In this document: one piece after another, positions 32,796-41,423 of the stretch
Layout: the number at the start of each line of letters is the position of its first letter
Numbering within the stretch: position 1 is the stretch's first letter
Origin: Porticoccus sp964395715
Lineage (GTDB): Bacteria; Pseudomonadota; Gammaproteobacteria; Pseudomonadales; Porticoccaceae
Length of the DNA stretch: 64,000 nucleotides
Assembly (NCBI GenBank): GCA_964395715.1
Contig: CAYNAU010000001.1
Location: 558,001-622,000 of the forward strand
Direction of reading: 5' to 3'
Made by a program: the position numbers and the translations under genes
The notes under the pieces: generated by a model
Database searches by the model: none
What the model saw: only the letters and a program-made list of their open reading frames with translations
What the model was told of the DNA's origin: nothing

Positions 32796-34487
32796 ATGAT
32801 CAGTAACCCCGCCAGCAAATACCGAGCCTTTGCCCCGGTGGAAATGCATGACCGCCGTTGGCCCGGTCGCACCATCAACAAAGCACCTATCTGGATGAGC
32901 ACCGATTTGCGCGATGGCAATCAGTCACTGATTGATCCGATGTCGGTGGAAACCAAGTTGCGTTTTTTTGTCATGCTGGTGGAGATAGGCTTCAAGGAAA
33001 TTGAAGTGGCGTTTCCCTCCGCATCCGATACTGAATTTAATTTTGTGCGCCGCCTGATCGAGGAAAACCGAATCCCTGAAGATGTCACCATTGAGGTGCT
33101 GACCCAGGCTCGAGAGGATTTGATCAAGCGCACCGTGGAAGCCGTGCAGGGCGCCCGGCGGGTGATTGTGCATATGTATAACCCCGTGGCACCACAGTTC
33201 CGGCGCATGGTTTACAACACCGATGTTGCCGGCGTAAAAGCCATTGCCGAGCAGGGAACCCGTTGGGTCAGGCAGTACACCAGCCAGTACCCGGAGACGG
33301 AGTGGGTGTATGAATACTCCCCGGAAGTGTTTTCCGGCGCTGAGCTGGAGGTGGTCAAGGAAGTGTGCGATGCGGTCAGCGCCATCTGGCAGCCGACGCC
33401 GCACAACAGGATGATCCTCAACCTGCCGGCTACGGTTGAAATGGCGACCCCCAATGTCTATGCCGACCAGATCGAGTGGATGGACCGGAACCTCGCAAAC
33501 CGGGAAAGCATCATTATCAGTGTTCACCCCCACAACGATCGCGGCACCGCCGTGGCAGCGGCAGAACTGGCACAAATGGCCGGAGCCGACCGTGTGGAAG
33601 GCTGCCTGTTTGGCAACGGCGAGCGTACTGGCAATGTGGATATTGTCACCCTGGCGCTCAACCTCTATAGCCAGGGGGTGGACCCGGGGCTGGACTTCAG
33701 CCATATCGATACCGTGCGACGAAAGGTGGAAGAATATAATCAGCTGCCGGTGCACCCCCGACACCCCTATGCCGGTGAGCTGGTATTTACAGCCTTTTCC
33801 GGCTCCCACCAGGATGCCATCAAGAAAGGCTTTGCACAGCGGGTGGACGGCGAAGTCTGGGAAGTGCCCTACTTGCCCATCGACCCGGCGGATCTGCACC
33901 GGGGTTACGAGGCGGTGGTGCGTGTGAACAGCCAGTCCGGCAAGGGCGGCGTGAGTTTCCTGCTGCAGCAGCAGTACGGCCTGGAATTGCCGCGGCGCCT
34001 GCAAATTGAATTCAGCCGGGCGGTGAAAACCTTTACCGACCGCGAAGGCCGCGAGGCGACCAGTGCCGATATTTTTGCACTGTTTGAGCAGGAATATTTA
34101 CAGGACGGTGGCACCTACAGTTTCGCCGAGGCGGATGTCAGCACCCACAGTCATGGGGAAAAAGGTGCTACCGAAGTAAAAATAGGGTTTATGGAAAACG
34201 GCATCGCCAGGACCCTAAACGGAATTGGCAACGGCACCATTGATGCCGCGGTAAAAGCCCTGAGCAGAAACATCCGCGTGATCGACTATCACGAACATGC
34301 ACTGGGTACCGGTGCGGACACGGAAGCGGTGTGCTACCTGGAAATGCAGGTGGGTGATGGTCCGGCGATATTTGGTGTGGGCATACACCGGAATATTATC
34401 AGTGCAGCGATTAAGGCCATCTTTAATGGCCTTAATCGCCAGAGTGGCAGGGTATCGCCGACAGGGTTAGTCCAGGAAACTGCATAA
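32796..34487 (+). CDS. leuA: 2-isopropylmalate synthase (LeuA type 2)
   Basis: First committed enzyme of leucine synthesis; condenses acetyl-CoA with 2-oxoisovalerate. It has 563 residues from the ATG at 32796, which follows GGAG by 6 bases; an in-frame ATG at 32718 lies before the terminator-like hairpin and is unlikely. The catalytic start STDLRDGNQSL, the metal-binding VHPHNDRGTA and GCLFGNGERTGNVD are intact. The C-terminal regulatory domain contains GNGTIDAAVKAL and the end GVGIHRNIISAA, the likely leucine-feedback region. Confidence 0.96.
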   Translation: MISNPASKYRAFAPVEMHDRRWPGRTINKAPIWMSTDLRDGNQSLIDPMSVETKLRFFVMLVEIGFKEIEVAFPSASDTEFNFVRRLIEENRIPEDVTIEVLTQAREDLIKRTVEAVQGARRVIVHMYNPVAPQFRRMVYNTDVAGVKAIAEQGTRWVRQYTSQYPETEWVYEYSPEVFSGAELEVVKEVCDAVSAIWQPTPHNRMILNLPATVEMATPNVYADQIEWMDRNLANRESIIISVHPHNDRGTAVAAAELAQMAGADRVEGCLFGNGERTGNVDIVTLALNLYSQGVDPGLDFSHIDTVRRKVEEYNQLPVHPRHPYAGELVFTAFSGSHQDAIKKGFAQRVDGEVWEVPYLPIDPADLHRGYEAVVRVNSQSGKGGVSFLLQQQYGLELPRRLQIEFSRAVKTFTDREGREATSADIFALFEQEYLQDGGTYSFAEADVSTHSHGEKGATEVKIGFMENGIARTLNGIGNGTIDAAVKALSRNIRVIDYHEHALGTGADTEAVCYLEMQVGDGPAIFGVGIHRNIISAAIKAIFNGLNRQSGRVSPTGLVQETA

Positions 34488-34505
34488 AAAGGAAGATATT
34501 TACTT

Positions 34506-34537
34506 AAACACCGGAGTTGTTTTGACTCCGGTGTTTT
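34506..34537 (+). terminator. Intrinsic terminator of leuA
   Basis: ACACCGGAGT (34508-34517) and ACTCCGGTGT (34525-34534) are perfect 10-bp arms with loop TGTTTTG and a short T-run at 34534-34537. A-residues on the left extend the stem. Confidence 0.85.
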
Positions 34538-34637
34538 GTGTATGAGATAGCTACGGTAAAAGTTATGTCTGTTCCAATATCTTTCTCAGATCGCCTATGT
34601 AAAACGCGATCTCGGGCGATTAGAAAGGTTGATGACT

Positions 34638-35228
34638 TTAAAGTAGTAAACAAGCCTCTTCAAAATCCAGGCGTTTGCCGCGCGCATACAGCGCTTCTGG
34701 ATCGCCGTAGCCCAGGTTAATTAGAAAGTTGGATTTCCAGCCGTTTTCGGCAAAGAAAATCTCATCCGTTTTAGCATTGTCGAAACCGGACATGGGGCCA
34801 CAGTCGAGCCCCAGTGAGCGGGCTGCCATGATCAGCCAGGCACCCTGTAAGGTGCCGTTGCGAAAAGCGGTACTTCTGGATAGCTCTTCGTTGTCGGCAA
34901 ACATCTTTTCCGCGCCTTCGGCATGGGGAAACAGTTCCGGCAAGCGGCGGTAAAAAGTCGGGTCGTGGGCGACGATCACGGTGACCGGTGCCGACAGGGT
35001 TTTGTCGCGGTTCCCCTCCGCCAGTGCCGGCAATAACCGTTGCTTGCTGGCGGGTGTGGTTAGAAACACAAATCTTCCCGGCTGGGCATTCATGCTGGTG
35101 GGCCCCATGGCCGCCAGCTGGTAAACCTGGCGCAGGGTGTCGGCGGCAATGCCGCAATCCTGCCAGCGACTATGGGTGCGGGCGTCGGTAAACAGTTGTT
35201 GCAGGCTCTGTGAGTCAATGGGTTTCAT
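34638..35228 (-). CDS. Nitroreductase family protein, RutE-like (malonic semialdehyde reductase)
   Basis: FMN-dependent reductase of the HadB/RutE subgroup, 196 residues, exactly the length of E. coli RutE. Typical blocks are AAMGPTSMNAQPGRFVFL, TLQGAWLIMAARSLGLDCGP and the C-terminal FLINLGYGD. The ATG at 35228 overlaps the pirin gene end by 14 bases; an upstream frame extension to 35360 lies inside pirin. Without the other rut genes, a role in uracil breakdown is doubtful; detoxifying reduction of an aldehyde or quinone is equally possible. Confidence 0.82.
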   Translation of the reverse strand: MKPIDSQSLQQLFTDARTHSRWQDCGIAADTLRQVYQLAAMGPTSMNAQPGRFVFLTTPASKQRLLPALAEGNRDKTLSAPVTVIVAHDPTFYRRLPELFPHAEGAEKMFADNEELSRSTAFRNGTLQGAWLIMAARSLGLDCGPMSGFDNAKTDEIFFAENGWKSNFLINLGYGDPEALYARGKRLDFEEACLLL

Positions 35229-35940
35229 GGAGATGTCCTTGGTAAAGCTGTTGGGGTACGTCGAAAACCAGGGCCAGACTATCCTGCCGGGCGAGGTATT
35301 CAGTGGCGTTTCCGGGTGCGGGAATAAATCCGTCACCGGGATCAAGGGTTTGACGGTCAATGGTCAGTGACCCTTCAATAAGTTGCAGGCGGCGCAGCCA
35401 GCCCGGTTGCAGTGGGTGTAACAGTTCTCCGCCACTGGCGAGGCGCAATTGCCAGATATGAATATCCTGATCCAGCAAGAAGGCCTGGGCATCGGGGGCG
35501 CCGCTGGCGACCAGTTGCAACGGAGCGCTGTCTTCAAAGCGTTTGTACTGGTAGTCGGGGAGCCCACCCTGGTGTCTGGGTAGTACCCATAACTGAACAA
35601 ACCCCATCGGCTCATTGCTTTTGGCATTGGCCTCACTGTGGGTAATGCCGCTGCCGGCATTCATCAGCTGGTAATCGCCGGATCGCAATAGCGATGCATG
35701 GCCACTACTGTCCTCGTGGTACATGGTGCCGTAGGTCACCAGGCTGATAATTTGCGCGCTCTGATGGCCGTGGGTATCAAATTTGCCGCCGGGTGCGACA
35801 TGATCCTCATTCAGTACCCGCAGTGGGCCAAAGCCCATGTGCGCCGGGTCGTAATAGCGGTTGAAGGAAAAGCTGTGATAACTGCTGAGCCAGGGCAGCT
35901 GAGTGCTGCCCCGCTCATTTGCTTTAAAGAGTTTTTGCAT
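35215..35940 (-). CDS. Pirin family protein (YhaK-like)
   Basis: Cupin of 241 residues. The N-terminal metal site is in KFDTHGHQSAQII, with a further His/Glu in ITHSEANAKS; these are the His and Glu ligands of pirins, some of which oxidise quercetin. It follows the DoxX gene by 28 bases and overlaps the rutE-like gene by 14, so the three form one leftward operon divergent from a LysR regulator. The set suggests redox or quinone stress, by inference. Confidence 0.88.
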   Translation of the reverse strand: MQKLFKANERGSTQLPWLSSYHSFSFNRYYDPAHMGFGPLRVLNEDHVAPGGKFDTHGHQSAQIISLVTYGTMYHEDSSGHASLLRSGDYQLMNAGSGITHSEANAKSNEPMGFVQLWVLPRHQGGLPDYQYKRFEDSAPLQLVASGAPDAQAFLLDQDIHIWQLRLASGGELLHPLQPGWLRRLQLIEGSLTIDRQTLDPGDGFIPAPGNATEYLARQDSLALVFDVPQQLYQGHLHETH

Positions 35941-35968
35941 AACCCACCCCCCACCGAAGATAGTCTAT

Positions 35969-36373
35969 TTACTCTAAGACAGTTTTTTCGCGCTGTAATG
36001 CCAAGCTGCCGTTGCCTTGCAGTGCGATGACTGCGGTGGCAATGGCGAGAAACAGGGGGTACTCCCAGCCGCCACCGGCATTGCTGAATACCCAGCCAGC
36101 GCCACTATGGGCCCAGGTAGCACCCAGAGCTATCGGTATCAGCGCCAGTGCGACCCAGCGGGCTTGGTAACCCAGCACCAGAGCGATGCCGCCAATGGCC
36201 TCGGCGGCGAAAGTCAGGTAGGCGAGGAATGCGGGCAAACCAAGGCTTTCAAAAAAGCCGGCAGTACCGGGGAGAGTGAAAATTACCAGTTTCAGGTAAA
36301 GGCTGTGGGCGATGTAGATCACCCCCAGGCTGATGCGCAGTAAGGCAGTTCCGTGGTGTATTGATGTGTTCAT
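35969..36373 (-). CDS. DoxX family membrane protein
   Basis: A 134-residue inner-membrane protein with about four hydrophobic segments and the DoxX blocks LLRISLGVIYIAHSLYLK and AEAIGGIALVLGYQARWV. The function of most DoxX proteins is unclear; several are linked to oxidative stress. It is the first gene of the doxX-pirin-rutE-like operon and its start faces the LysR gene across 126 bases. Confidence 0.85.
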   Translation of the reverse strand: MNTSIHHGTALLRISLGVIYIAHSLYLKLVIFTLPGTAGFFESLGLPAFLAYLTFAAEAIGGIALVLGYQARWVALALIPIALGATWAHSGAGWVFSNAGGGWEYPLFLAIATAVIALQGNGSLALQREKTVLE

Positions 36374-36418
36374 GTCGGTGTCCTCTGTGTATGTGTTTGG
36401 TCAGTGGGTGCAGTATGG

Positions 36419-36478
36419 GTATTGCAATACAGAAAGAAAATCCGCATTGTTTCCAAACTGAGTTTGCAAAAATGCAAA
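36419..36478. promoter_or_regulatory. Two palindromes in the LysR/doxX divergent promoter region
   Basis: A perfect 12-bp palindrome GTATTGCAATAC lies at 36419-36430 and the inverted repeat TTTGCA-N4-TGCAAA at 36463-36478. Both share the TTGCA/TGCAA core and their centres are 46 bp apart. They sit between the doxX start (36373) and the LysR start (36500), the usual place for LysR-type binding sites that serve both promoters. Confidence 0.5.
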
Positions 36479-36499
36479 CAAAACTCAAGGAGATTTCGG

Positions 36500-37363
36500 G
36501 TGGATAGCTGGGACGACCTGCGGTATTTCCGGGCGGTGGCAGAGTGCGGCAGCCTCAATGGGGCCCGCAAACAGCTAGGGGTTAATCACTCTACGGTGTT
36601 TCGCCGTATCCGCGGGCTGGAGGACAAGCTGGGGGTGAGGTTATTTGAACGCCGTGACGCCCGTTATCACCTGACCGGTGCCGGCGAGGCGTTAATGGTG
36701 CGGGCGGAGCAGGTGGCCGAAGCCATTGAGGAAATTGACCGGCTGATACTTGGTGGTGATCAGGAACTGTCCGGCACGGTACGTATTACCTGCCCAGACG
36801 GGTTTGCCTATTACGACCTGCCGCCACTGCTGTTGGAGTTCAGGCAGCTGTATCCCGGTATCGAGGTGGAGTTACTGGCCAGCAGTGATGACCTCAACCT
36901 GTCCCGCATGGAAGCGGATATTGCCCTGCGCGCCACGGCCAGGCCCCCGGAACACCTGGTAGGCCGAAAGTTAAAGGTTGTACCCTGGCGCCTGTATGGT
37001 GTTGCAGGCACAGAGCCCCACACGGAGACTTCTTTAAGTCTGGATGATTTTGCCGGTCAGGCGGTGATAGGCCCGGACCGCTCCCTGTTGCGACTCGCCC
37101 CCATGCAATGGCTGGAGAAAAATATTCATCTTTTTACTGTGGCTGCCCGCGCCAATACCCTGATCGGTATGGCCGAGTTGGCGCGTGCGGGTTTAGGGCT
37201 GGCTTTTTTGCCGGAAGACGTCGCGCCGGGCCTTCAGCCTCTGGGACAGTTTGAACGTCAGTTTGAATCCCCGCTCTGGCTTCTGACGCACCCGGATTTG
37301 CGCAGCAATGCCAGGGTGCTGGCCTGCAGCCGTTTTTTGACGGAACGACTTTCTGCCACCTGA
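36500..37363 (+). CDS. LysR family transcriptional regulator
   Basis: A 287-residue LTTR. The N-terminal winged helix is WDDLRYFRAVAECGSLNGAR plus a second half STVFRRIRGLEDKLGVRLFE, then a linker helix and substrate-binding domain (GTVRITCPDGFA, and the end with GLGLAFLPEDVAPG). I choose the GTG at 36500 with AAGGAGA upstream; an in-frame earlier ATG at 36404 adds 32 residues not typical of the family. It is divergent from the doxX-pirin-rutE-like operon and likely regulates it. Confidence 0.9.
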   Translation: MDSWDDLRYFRAVAECGSLNGARKQLGVNHSTVFRRIRGLEDKLGVRLFERRDARYHLTGAGEALMVRAEQVAEAIEEIDRLILGGDQELSGTVRITCPDGFAYYDLPPLLLEFRQLYPGIEVELLASSDDLNLSRMEADIALRATARPPEHLVGRKLKVVPWRLYGVAGTEPHTETSLSLDDFAGQAVIGPDRSLLRLAPMQWLEKNIHLFTVAARANTLIGMAELARAGLGLAFLPEDVAPGLQPLGQFERQFESPLWLLTHPDLRSNARVLACSRFLTERLSAT

Positions 37364-37366
37364 AGG

Positions 37367-38926
37367 CTATTGCGCGGCAACCTGTACCCTGGACACCTTG
37401 ATACGGTAAGCGCTGGCTTCGGCGCTTTCCTTAAAGGGTCCGATACGTGTTTGCAGGCTGAGTTGTTCGCCGGGGGCCAGCTTACTTGGGCCGTTGATGG
37501 TTGAGGTGTTGCCGGCGATAAATGCATTGAGCATTTCTGTCAGCTGCAGCTCCACATTAGTCACGGTTACCGGGCTGTTATTCTTGATGACAATAATCAG
37601 GTAGCCATCATCACCCATGACCAGTTTGCTGGGGATATATTTGTGGGGCGCTGATTCCAGCTCCAGTACCGCCAGCCGCTCCTGGGACTTTTTGGCAATC
37701 TCGCCACTGCCTGAAGCGGCAGACTGGAAATAGCGAATGGCATTTTGCTGATCGCCGCTGTCCAGTGCAATTTCCCCCAGGTAGTAACTGGCATAGGGGG
37801 TGGGAAGAATGTTGTAGCTTGTTTCGAGGTCAGACCGTGCCCCGGTTTTATTCGCCTCTTCATAGCGCAGCATGCCGCGGGCCAGGTAGTGGCTGAAATA
37901 GTCAGGGTTTTTACCAATGGCGGTGGTGAAGGCTTTTTCGGCGTTGGCAGCATTATCCAGCATTTCCCAGGCGTGGCCGCGAAGCTCCCAGAAATAGCCA
38001 TCACCGGGTTGTATGGCAATCGCCTTATCCAGTGCCGCCAGAGCGCCTTTGGCATCCTTGTTGTTGAGTGACTTGATGGCCTCATCCTGGGCTTTATAGG
38101 CCGGTTCATCGCGCTTCAGCCTGGCGATTTTACGCTGGTAAATATCGCGGTTGGTTATGCCTTTGGGTAGAGTCGCAGCCTTGGCCTGGTTGGCATTGAC
38201 GCGTTCCCGTGAGGGGGGATGGCTGGCGAACAGGCCGCTGATGAAATCCTGCTGACGGCCCTCACTGAGCTTCACAAAGGTTTCCTGCAGCTTCACTGCG
38301 CCGTGAGGGTCATAGCCAGCCTTGACCATGTAGTCCATACCATAACGGTCGGATTCGAGTTCATCTTCACGGCCATAGCGGGCCATCCAGGCGGCGGCGC
38401 CCAGTTGGGCAACCTGGGCACCGGCCTGACCGAAGCCGTAATTGGCGCCGGCAATGCCCACTGCGGCCGCTCCGATATTCAGTAAGGTGCCGCGAGTCAT
38501 TTGAGAAGCCCCATGGCGGGCTGCGGCGTGAACAATTTCATGGGCGAGCACCGCAGCGAGTTGCGATTCGTCCTCAAGGTAGTTGAGCAGGCCCCGGTTT
38601 ACCGCAATCTTGCCTCCAGGCAGTGCCCAGGCGTTGGGCACGGAATTATTCAGTACCACGAATTCATAGGGCAGGTTGGGGCGATCACTGACCGCCGCGA
38701 GTTTGCGGCCCACCGAGCTGACATAGACTTGCAGGTCCGGGTCGAGGTAGTAACGGCCGCCCTGGGATTGCTGGGATGGCGCATAGTTGCTGGCACCGAT
38801 CGCCACTTCCTGATCGGCAGAAACCAGGGAAAATTCACTCTGGCCCGTTACCGGGTTGACCGAGCAGCCTGTGAGGGTCAGCAGCAGGGCGAGAAGGGGT
38901 AATGAAATTCGGTGTAACTGGCGCAT
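37367..38926 (-). CDS. M48 family metalloprotease lipoprotein with TPR-like C-terminus
   Basis: A 519-residue lipoprotein: lipobox L-T-G-C with Cys21. The M48 zinc site is HEIVH at 129-133 and the third ligand is in DELESDRYG near 189. The second half (about 300-430) has TPR-like helix pairs (AIQPGDGYFWELRGHAWE; AIGKNPDYFSHYLARGMLRY), so the layout is like BepA/YfgC, a periplasmic protease that checks outer-membrane protein assembly. A C-terminal beta region of about 100 residues is extra. The ATG at 38926 follows GGAG by 6 bases. Confidence 0.88.
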   Translation of the reverse strand: MRQLHRISLPLLALLLTLTGCSVNPVTGQSEFSLVSADQEVAIGASNYAPSQQSQGGRYYLDPDLQVYVSSVGRKLAAVSDRPNLPYEFVVLNNSVPNAWALPGGKIAVNRGLLNYLEDESQLAAVLAHEIVHAAARHGASQMTRGTLLNIGAAAVGIAGANYGFGQAGAQVAQLGAAAWMARYGREDELESDRYGMDYMVKAGYDPHGAVKLQETFVKLSEGRQQDFISGLFASHPPSRERVNANQAKAATLPKGITNRDIYQRKIARLKRDEPAYKAQDEAIKSLNNKDAKGALAALDKAIAIQPGDGYFWELRGHAWEMLDNAANAEKAFTTAIGKNPDYFSHYLARGMLRYEEANKTGARSDLETSYNILPTPYASYYLGEIALDSGDQQNAIRYFQSAASGSGEIAKKSQERLAVLELESAPHKYIPSKLVMGDDGYLIIVIKNNSPVTVTNVELQLTEMLNAFIAGNTSTINGPSKLAPGEQLSLQTRIGPFKESAEASAYRIKVSRVQVAAQ

Positions 38927-39008
38927 CTGTACTCCTGGCAAGCGGCAGTGGTGAAATGAGTATAATGGTCTACCTTGATGTGTAAATGACTACCCGGTTG
39001 GACAACGT

Positions 39009-39788
39009 ATGTTGACAGTAATTTCCCCCGCAAAGACGCTCGATTATGAGACGCCGTTGAATACTGCCCAGTACAGTCAGCCCGACTATCTGGATGATTC
39101 AGCGGTATTGATCGAGGAACTGCGTCAGTTGTCACCACCGGAAGTGTCAGCCCTGATGGGCATCAGCGACAAACTGGGCGCGCTCAATTATGGCCGTTTT
39201 CAGGACTGGAAGCAGGTGTTTACTCCGGACAATGCGCGTCCCGCCGTGTTGGCTTTCAAGGGCGATGTCTACACCGGTCTGGAAGCGGAAACCCTTTCCG
39301 AAGAGGATCTTTTGTGGGCGCAAGACCATCTGCGCATTCTGTCCGGTCTCTATGGCCTGCTGCGCCCGCTGGACCTGATGCAGCCCTATCGCCTGGAAAT
39401 GGGCACCCGTCTTGCCAATCAACGCGGCAAGGATCTCTACGGTTTCTGGGGAAGCAAAATCACGGAAGGGCTGAATGCTGAACTGGATGCCATGAAAACG
39501 CCGGTGCTGGTTAACCTGGCGTCCAACGAGTATTTCAAATCGGTGATGCCCAAGGAACTGCATGGAGACGTCATCACCCCCGTCTTCAAGGACTGGAAGG
39601 GCGGTAAATATAAAATCATCAGCTTTTACGCAAAAAAAGCACGGGGGCTGATGAGTCGTTACATCATCGAAAACCACATTGACGCTGTCGAACGTCTCAA
39701 GGACTTTGATACCGCAGGGTATGCCTACCAGCCAGCGATGTCCTCAGCGCGTGAGTGGGTATTTACTCGTAATAAAGCTGAGGCTTGA
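39009..39788 (+). CDS. yaaA: Peroxide stress protein YaaA
   Basis: YaaA lowers free iron and limits Fenton damage in E. coli. The 259-residue protein starts MLTVISPAKTLDYETP, the family signature, and keeps YSGLYGLL-like RILSGLYGLLRPLDLMQPYR, then LVNLASNEYFKSV. It is divergent from the M48 gene and 6 bases before the DUF938 gene. Confidence 0.93.
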   Translation: MLTVISPAKTLDYETPLNTAQYSQPDYLDDSAVLIEELRQLSPPEVSALMGISDKLGALNYGRFQDWKQVFTPDNARPAVLAFKGDVYTGLEAETLSEEDLLWAQDHLRILSGLYGLLRPLDLMQPYRLEMGTRLANQRGKDLYGFWGSKITEGLNAELDAMKTPVLVNLASNEYFKSVMPKELHGDVITPVFKDWKGGKYKIISFYAKKARGLMSRYIIENHIDAVERLKDFDTAGYAYQPAMSSAREWVFTRNKAEA

Positions 39789-39793
39789 TAGGC

Positions 39794-40414
39794 ATGTACC
39801 TTGAAAAACCCTTTTCCCAGGCCTGTGAAAACAATCGTCAGCCGATCCTGGATATTCTGCAGAGGGTTTTTGTCGACCGCCAGCAGGTGCTGGAGCTGGG
39901 CAGTGGTACAGGTCAGCACGCGGTGTATTTTGCCCCGCGCCTGCCCCATCTAACCTGGCAAACCGCAGACCTGGCGGTCAATCACGATGGCATCAATGCC
40001 TGGATCGATGAATTCCCTGCGGACAACCTGAAGCGGCCGCTGTTGGTCAATGCCGACCAGCGACCCTGGGCACTCGAGGGTTATCAACCGGATGCGCTGT
40101 ACACGGCCAATACTTGCCACATCATGGCCTGGTCGTCGGTGGAAAACCTGTTTGGTGAACTGGAAACGCGCTTGCTTGGAAATGCGACCCTGGCCATCTA
40201 TGGCCCATTCAACTACGGGGGGCGTTTTACCAGCGACAGCAATGCGCGTTTTGACCAGTGGCTGAAACAGCAGGCGCCTCACCAGGGCATACGAGACTTT
40301 GAAGCGGTTAACAGACTGGCAGAGGCAGCCGGGTTTAGGCTGGCGGAGGACAATGCGATGCCCGCCAACAACCGGTTACTGATATGGAAAAAGTTCTCGA
40401 CAACCTCGAATTGA
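39794..40414 (+). CDS. DUF938 family SAM-dependent methyltransferase-like protein
   Basis: A 206-residue protein with the class I methyltransferase motif VLELGSGTGQHAVYFA near residues 36-51, then an acidic strand WQTADL and NTCHIMAW. The start YLEKPFSQACENNRQPIL is typical of DUF938. The substrate is unknown. The ATG at 39794 is 6 bases after yaaA and its 3' end overlaps the next gene by 31 bases. Confidence 0.85.
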   Translation: MYLEKPFSQACENNRQPILDILQRVFVDRQQVLELGSGTGQHAVYFAPRLPHLTWQTADLAVNHDGINAWIDEFPADNLKRPLLVNADQRPWALEGYQPDALYTANTCHIMAWSSVENLFGELETRLLGNATLAIYGPFNYGGRFTSDSNARFDQWLKQQAPHQGIRDFEAVNRLAEAAGFRLAEDNAMPANNRLLIWKKFSTTSN

Positions 40415-40857
40415 AAATTCCGCCCCTGGCGCAAGGGCTGCTGATCGCGGCGTTAATGTGGCTGCTGGCCCGCTGGCTTGGGGCCGATACATCCTACAGT
40501 GCCTTCTGGAGTTTGTTGGTGATGCTGGTACTGGTGGCGGGTATAGCACTGGGAGCCCTGTCGGTATTGACACTGTATATGGCGAAAACTGCCATTGACC
40601 CGAGGTATCCACACAAGACGGTACGGCTTATTACCCAGGGCATTTACGGTTACTCCCGCAACCCCGTTTATCTGGGGCTGCTGGTGATGCTGCTGGCCTG
40701 GAACCTGTACCTGGACAGTTTGTACGCGACCCCGGGATTACCGTTATTTGTCGCGATGATCACGTTCTTACAGATTATCCCTGAGGAAAGAATTCTCACC
40801 CGCCAGTTTGGCGACAGCTACCAGGTATACTGCCGCACTGTGCGCCGTTGGCTTTGA
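40384..40857 (+). CDS. Isoprenylcysteine methyltransferase-like membrane protein
   Basis: A 157-residue membrane protein with four or five hydrophobic segments. The C-terminal half has the ICMT/PEMT family motif GIYGYSRNPVYLGLL and the ending EERILTRQFGDSYQVYCRTV, which binds SAM in relatives. It overlaps the DUF938 gene by 31 bases, so both are translated from one mRNA and may act on the same compound. The substrate is not known. Confidence 0.82.
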   Translation: MEKVLDNLELKIPPLAQGLLIAALMWLLARWLGADTSYSAFWSLLVMLVLVAGIALGALSVLTLYMAKTAIDPRYPHKTVRLITQGIYGYSRNPVYLGLLVMLLAWNLYLDSLYATPGLPLFVAMITFLQIIPEERILTRQFGDSYQVYCRTVRRWL

Positions 40858-40860
40858 CGG

Positions 40861-41397
40861 TCAGCGAACAATGGGGGTGATTTTCGAACCCTCAATGGTG
40901 AGGTTGTACATCAGGCCCTTGTTGGAAAAGATAAAACCGATGATAGGCTGTTGAGCTGTCTGTGTATCAATTTCGCCACCGGTGCCAAAAGTGGCAATGG
41001 CGACACTGCCATCGACCCCCGCTTCCCAGCCATCACTGTTGCGGAATTTGTTGAGCGAATTTTCTGTCATGAACAGAATGATTTGTGATTTGATCTGGGC
41101 CCCCAATTGCAGGCCCAGGGATGCGGAGGCAATGCTGTAATATTTGACGTTGCTGCCGCCAACGCGCAGAGCACCTTCACCGTACTCACCACCCACCCAG
41201 AACCCGGCCTTATAGACTTTGGGGAAAATCAGAATACCTTTGGCGCGGGAAGTCAGCTCCCTGGCGGCCGGGGATTGTTTGTGTAACTCGGCCAGTGCCT
41301 CCTGAACATAGAGGTCAATTTCCAGCTTATTGGCTGCCTGGCTTGAGGCAGAAAAAAACAGGCACCCCAGCATGAATAACCAAACGTACATCTTCAC
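40861..41397 (-). CDS. SYLF/YSC84-type lipid-binding domain protein
   Basis: A 178-residue secreted protein with a signal peptide (LFMLGCLFFSASSQA). The SYLF region contains RAKGILIFPKVYKAGFWVGG and YYSIASASLGLQLGAQ, typical of the Ysc84 fold that binds phosphoinositides in eukaryotes; the bacterial role is unknown. It converges on the ICMT-like gene with a 3-base gap and is 26 bases downstream of the FemAB-like gene. Confidence 0.87.
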   Translation of the reverse strand: MKMYVWLFMLGCLFFSASSQAANKLEIDLYVQEALAELHKQSPAARELTSRAKGILIFPKVYKAGFWVGGEYGEGALRVGGSNVKYYSIASASLGLQLGAQIKSQIILFMTENSLNKFRNSDGWEAGVDGSVAIATFGTGGEIDTQTAQQPIIGFIFSNKGLMYNLTIEGSKITPIVR

Positions 41398-41423
41398 GGC
41401 TAATTTCCTCCTCGGAATCGGGT

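Noticed and set aside
32925..34004. Long antisense open frame (359 codons) inside leuA
   Set aside because: It is a shadow frame. The leuA protein on the other strand is conserved along its whole length and the antisense product has no known domain or ribosome site.
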